Source: Dyadobacter crusticola DSM 16708 (lineage in GTDB: Bacteria > Bacteroidota > Bacteroidia > Cytophagales > Spirosomataceae). From it: DNA of 64,000 nt. Positions 60,431-64,000 of this stretch are shown here, piece after piece; within the stretch, counting starts at the first letter, position 1; every line of letters starts with the position of its first letter. The stretch spans positions 496,001-560,000 of the forward strand of contig NZ_JNJB01000004.1 of assembly GCF_000701505.1 (NCBI RefSeq). The letters are read 5' to 3'. The position numbers and the translations under genes were made by a program. A model generated the notes under the pieces. The model made no database searches. It was not told the origin of the DNA and was given only the letters and a program-made list of their open reading frames with translations.

Positions 60431-62182
60431 ATGATATCCTCAGAAAACAAGCATAAACTAGTTATATACCAGATTTTCACGCGCCTTTTCGGAAACCAAA
60501 ACACCACAAACAAATTTTACGGGACCCTGGCAGAAAACGGTTCAGGGAAATTCAACGATATCTCTGACCCGGCACTCCTCGCATTGAAAGATTTCGGTGC
60601 AACGCACGTATGGTACACAGGTGTGCTCGAACATGCGACGCTCACCGACTACTCCGCGTTTGGAATAAAGCCCGATCATCCTTTGGTCGTGAAAGGCATT
60701 GCCGGCTCGCCTTATGCAGTGAAAGATTACTACGATGTGGATCCTGACCTTGCTGTGGATGTTAATAACCGGATGCAGGAATTTGAAGCATTGATCAACC
60801 GCACCCACGCCCATAACCTGAAAGCGATCATTGATTTCGTCCCAAATCACGTAGCGCGGCAGTATTGTTCAGATGTACGGCCCGAAAACGTGCAGGATTT
60901 TGGCGAGGGTGACGATGATACCGTTGCATTCAGTCCTTCAAACAACTTTTACTATATCCCGGACCAGGACTTTATTGTTCCGGAAGGGCACAAACCTCCG
61001 GTACCGATCGAAGCTCCCTACTCAGAGAGACCAGCGAAAGCTACCGGAAATGACGTTTTCGCTGCACAGCCAAGTCAGTACGACTGGTACGAGACGATCA
61101 AACTCAATTACGGCATCGACTATCTGAACGGGCACCGCACACACTTTGACCCGATCCCTTCCACCTGGCACAAAATGTACGATATCCTGAAATACTGGAC
61201 TTCAAAGGGCGTTGATGGATTCAGGTGTGATATGGCCGAAATGGTACCTGTTGCATTCTGGTCGTGGGTAATCCCCGAAATCAAGAAGGTGAAGCCTGAG
61301 ATTATTTTCATAGCCGAAATCTATAATCCGGCCGAGTACCATAACTATATTAACAATGGAAAGTTTGATTATCTGTACGATAAAGTCGGACTTTACAACT
61401 CCCTGCGCCGGCTGATCGAAGGCCACGGCACTGCGGAGGATATCACCAGGATCTGGCAGCAGGAGTCGGGCGACATTGCGTCTAACATGCTCCGTTTTCT
61501 CGAAAACCACGATGAGCAGCGCATTGCCTCTCGCTATTTTGCGGGTAATCCCTGGCTGGCGGTGCCGGCTATGGTGCTCAGTGCCACGCTGCACACCGGC
61601 CCGCTGATGATCTACTTTGGCCAGGAACTCGGCGTAAACCCAACTGTGGGCGAAGGTTTCCAGGGAGAAGACGGGCGAACTACCATTTTCGATTACTGGG
61701 GTATACCTGAATTCCAGCTTTGGGTAAATAGCGGGAAATTTAATACTGATCTGCTGAGCAATGAACAAAAGCGGCTGCGTGCATTTTACGAAAGCTTAAA
61801 TCATTTTGTGCTCGAAAACGAGGCTGTTTTCGCAGGTGCATTCTATGATCTGCAGTACGTGAATATCGATGGGCAAAGTTTTAATTATGACAAGAGGTTC
61901 GTTTACAGCTATTTGAGATATACGGAAAATCAGCAGCTGCTATTTGTCTGCAATTTCAACCGCGAAAAAGCCATTGAAACGAACGTCCGCATTCCGCAGG
62001 ATGCGTGGAGCCAGGTATTGAAACTGGAAAATACCGGCCTGTACAAGTTGAAGCCCGTTTTTCCGGCATTTATCTCTCAGATACATTTACAAACTGCTGA
62101 TATCACGTCAACGGGAGTTCATGTGGAGCTTCCTGCGGCATCGGTTTTTGTATATGAGATCGTGAGAAAGCAGGTTATCTGA
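60431..62182 (+). CDS. GH13 alpha-amylase-family glycosidase
   Basis: A 583-residue enzyme without a signal peptide, so probably cytoplasmic. The four GH13 regions are complete: DFVPNH (135-140), DGFRCDMAEM with nucleophile D267, IAEIYNP with acid/base E296, and LENHDEQR with H360-D361. The barrel starts IYQIFTRLFGN, and a beta-sandwich C-domain ends VYEIV. It should cleave or rearrange alpha-glucosidic bonds; hydrolase versus transglycosylase cannot be decided. ATG 60431 matches GH13 starts. No other carbohydrate gene is adjacent; the Gcr-like gene begins 58 nt later. Confidence 0.93.
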   Translation: MISSENKHKLVIYQIFTRLFGNQNTTNKFYGTLAENGSGKFNDISDPALLALKDFGATHVWYTGVLEHATLTDYSAFGIKPDHPLVVKGIAGSPYAVKDYYDVDPDLAVDVNNRMQEFEALINRTHAHNLKAIIDFVPNHVARQYCSDVRPENVQDFGEGDDDTVAFSPSNNFYYIPDQDFIVPEGHKPPVPIEAPYSERPAKATGNDVFAAQPSQYDWYETIKLNYGIDYLNGHRTHFDPIPSTWHKMYDILKYWTSKGVDGFRCDMAEMVPVAFWSWVIPEIKKVKPEIIFIAEIYNPAEYHNYINNGKFDYLYDKVGLYNSLRRLIEGHGTAEDITRIWQQESGDIASNMLRFLENHDEQRIASRYFAGNPWLAVPAMVLSATLHTGPLMIYFGQELGVNPTVGEGFQGEDGRTTIFDYWGIPEFQLWVNSGKFNTDLLSNEQKRLRAFYESLNHFVLENEAVFAGAFYDLQYVNIDGQSFNYDKRFVYSYLRYTENQQLLFVCNFNREKAIETNVRIPQDAWSQVLKLENTGLYKLKPVFPAFISQIHLQTADITSTGVHVELPAASVFVYEIVRKQVI

Positions 62183-62240
62183 AATACGGCGGTGCAGCCT
62201 GTGCGTTGGGAATTTGTTTCAAGCCGCTAAATTTCTGAAC

Positions 62241-64000
62241 ATGAGGATAGATTTAATACAAAATGAGGCGGGATACGTCAGTAAGTTCCTTGATAAGGCA
62301 CGAAGAAGATGGAAGGCGAACCGGCGGGGCAATTATTCATTCCTTGAAAGCCTTTCCAGCCTTTTTTCGAATGAAAATGAAAGGGCACTGATTGCTGAAG
62401 AGATATTGTCGGTGCTCCTGTCGACGAAGTTCGTTTCCCTGCTCACCGAATCTGAGATCGGGGCCAACAAGGGATTTTTCTCGGATGCGTCGGCCAGGCT
62501 AAGTTTCAAATTTCTGCCGCCGGTTGAAGAGCCGAACGAACTAAGGACGCATTTCGATCATTTTTTCTGCTATAAAAAAGACTATCAGTGGGTGCGGGCC
62601 ATTCCCGACCAGGAATGGAGCGGGTTTCTGCAAGTCGTGTTCAACGATCAGGACTTTACGTCCAGCGGACATATTGAAAAAGAGGTGCTCAACTCAGTGC
62701 TGATACTTGCGCAACGTGCAGCTACGTTGGGCGTAGACCCGGAGGTTGTCTCCAAAATTCCGAGGGTCGACGATCTGGACTCCCCTTTTCTGGGGCTCAA
62801 CCGGGAGGTAATTCTTTTTGTTGAAAATACGCTCAACTCGGCTACGTACCGGGGTGCACTCCGTGAAAACGACTACAAGCACATTCTGGTCATGATCAGT
62901 CAGTGCAAAGAGCAGATCAGCTATATCTACAAGCACAAAGACCTTTTTGGGATAAGCCTGCAGCTGACTTACCTCGTGCGGCAGATAGAGCAATATCTAA
63001 AAAGGCTTACGCAGCTGCTTGAAATCATACACACCTCCGATAACGAACAGCGCTGGTTACTGATCGCCGGCTTGCTGAAAGAGTTCGTGTATGCAGAAAA
63101 TACGCGCTATAGCCTCCGCAAGCACTTCTCCACCAACCTGCAATTGCTTACTTTCAAGGTAATTGAAAATACCTCCAAAACGGGCGAGCACTATATTGCT
63201 TCCGACCGATCGGCGTATTGGAAGCTTTTTGGAAGAGCTCTGGGCGGCGGTGTGATTGTTGCATTCCTCTGCGCCAACAAGACGCGGCTCTACTTCCAGC
63301 ATCTGCCGATCTTTTGGGAGGCATTCTTTTACAGCCTCAACTACTCGCTGGGGTTCATGCTGATCCACATTCTCGGCTTCACCATTGCGACCAAGCAGCC
63401 TGCTATGACTGCCTCAACCATTGCCGCCAATCTCAGCAACAATGGAGAGAATGTAAACTGGCTGCATTCAACGACCCAGCTGCTGATCCGGCTGATACGT
63501 AGCCAGTTCATTTCTTTGGTTGGAAATGCGGTGATCGCTTTTCCGGTGGCGTACGGAATCGACCAGCTATACTACCGTGCAATGGAGTACCATATTGCCG
63601 ATCCCGCCAAATCCATAAGGCTGATCGCCGAGCTGAATATCTGGGAAAGTCTCGCTCTTCCGCACGCGGCACTGGCCGGTGTATACCTGATGCTTTCGGG
63701 GCTGGTTTCGGGTTATTACGAGAACAAATGGATTTATAACAAATACACTTTACGCATCCAGAAGCACCCCAGGCTGAACAGGCTGCTCGGCAGGGAGCGG
63801 CTGGACCGTGTGGCGCACTATTTCGAGCGAAACTTCGGCGGATTGGCGGGTAACTTTTTCCTGGGTGTTTGTTTAGGCTCCACAGCCGCGATCGGGTTTA
63901 CGTTCGGCCTCCCGCTGGATATAAGGCACATTACCTTCGCCGCCGGTAATTTCGGACTGGCCATTTCCGGACTTGAAAACCACGTTTCAACTGAACTCAT
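62241..64000 (+). CDS. Gcr-family multi-pass membrane protein ('site-specific recombinase' family PF10136), runs off the right edge
   Basis: An open frame of 586 codons from ATG 62241 to the edge. The first 300 residues are hydrophilic and helical, followed by several hydrophobic segments from about residue 333. Characteristic stretches are SLNYSLGFMLIHILGFTIAT, KQPAMTASTIAANLSNNG, and, near the edge, GLPLDIRHITFAAGNFG, which I recognise from the PF10136 group. That family is named after a gonococcal gene linked to pilin recombination, but it has no recombinase motif and looks like a membrane protein. The 3' end is missing. Start choice is tentative. Confidence 0.82.
   Translation, partial: MRIDLIQNEAGYVSKFLDKARRRWKANRRGNYSFLESLSSLFSNENERALIAEEILSVLLSTKFVSLLTESEIGANKGFFSDASARLSFKFLPPVEEPNELRTHFDHFFCYKKDYQWVRAIPDQEWSGFLQVVFNDQDFTSSGHIEKEVLNSVLILAQRAATLGVDPEVVSKIPRVDDLDSPFLGLNREVILFVENTLNSATYRGALRENDYKHILVMISQCKEQISYIYKHKDLFGISLQLTYLVRQIEQYLKRLTQLLEIIHTSDNEQRWLLIAGLLKEFVYAENTRYSLRKHFSTNLQLLTFKVIENTSKTGEHYIASDRSAYWKLFGRALGGGVIVAFLCANKTRLYFQHLPIFWEAFFYSLNYSLGFMLIHILGFTIATKQPAMTASTIAANLSNNGENVNWLHSTTQLLIRLIRSQFISLVGNAVIAFPVAYGIDQLYYRAMEYHIADPAKSIRLIAELNIWESLALPHAALAGVYLMLSGLVSGYYENKWIYNKYTLRIQKHPRLNRLLGRERLDRVAHYFERNFGGLAGNFFLGVCLGSTAAIGFTFGLPLDIRHITFAAGNFGLAISGLENHVSTEL

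Noticed and set aside
62241..64000. Mobile-element recombinase
   Set aside because: The Gcr family name is misleading. The sequence has membrane segments and no recombinase active site, and no attachment sites are seen.

Overview
The window looks like a chromosomal segment of a Bacteroidota bacterium of the order Cytophagales, most probably Dyadobacter or a close relative. That placement is an inference from gene content and codon use. The supports are two SusC/SusD outer-membrane pairs, a FecR-type anti-sigma factor beside an ECF sigma factor, Bacteroidota-type promoters (TTG, about 19 nt, TAnnTTTG), and the cluster miaB / sigma-54 activator / lptE-like lipoprotein / TPR protein / secG. I see no tRNA, rRNA, CRISPR array, insertion sequence or prophage.

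Layout. 1-3.8 kb: start of a FecR-like anti-sigma gene, its ECF sigma factor, then a 2-oxoglutarate oxygenase with a chromate transporter and an XRE regulator. 3.9-10.9 kb: a secreted glycosidase/beta-lactamase fusion, a DUF721 protein, a YoeB-type toxin-antitoxin pair, an LD-carboxypeptidase, an SDR and an M20 amidohydrolase. 11.3-22.0 kb: two tandem SusCD nutrient-uptake units with look-alike promoters, the second ending in a DUF1735 lipoprotein. 22.2-33.3 kb: an aminotransferase, the queuosine-precursor transporter YhhQ, a SpoU-type methyltransferase, a lipoprotein-type BamA/TamA protein, then miaB, a receiver-less sigma-54 activator, an LptE-like lipoprotein, a TPR protein and secG. 33.5-37.7 kb: groES-groEL, a LolD-type ATPase and sucC. 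37.8-43.2 kb: a HEPN/MNT pair, an esterase with a GntP-type permease, and a divergent lipid kinase / App1 phosphatase pair. 43.3-51.2 kb: a two-component system followed by a complete RND heavy-metal efflux system. 51.3-57.6 kb: rpoN with an NtrC-type regulator and a hybrid kinase, YtxH stress genes, and a single-domain response regulator with a sigma-54 promoter. 57.8-64 kb: a TPR protein, a GH13 glycosidase and the start of a large Gcr-family membrane protein.

Points that stand out. Both toxin-antitoxin-like pairs carry an apparent one-base frameshift near the 3' end of their second gene (near 7730 and 38453). In each case undoing one base restores the expected family C-terminus. The restored MNT gene would stop at 38481, exactly beside the convergent permease stop. 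Upstream of the response regulator at 57272 is a good -24/-12 sigma-54 promoter (57170-57185), with a nested four-half-site dyad about 155 nt upstream of the predicted transcription start. The only rpoN and an NtrC-family regulator of the window lie 3-4 kb away, so this looks like a local sigma-54 circuit. The efflux operon has an 11-bp-phased direct repeat typical of OmpR-type binding sites, a dyad overlapping its first start codon, and a tract of TTCACTCA octamers between adaptor and pump.
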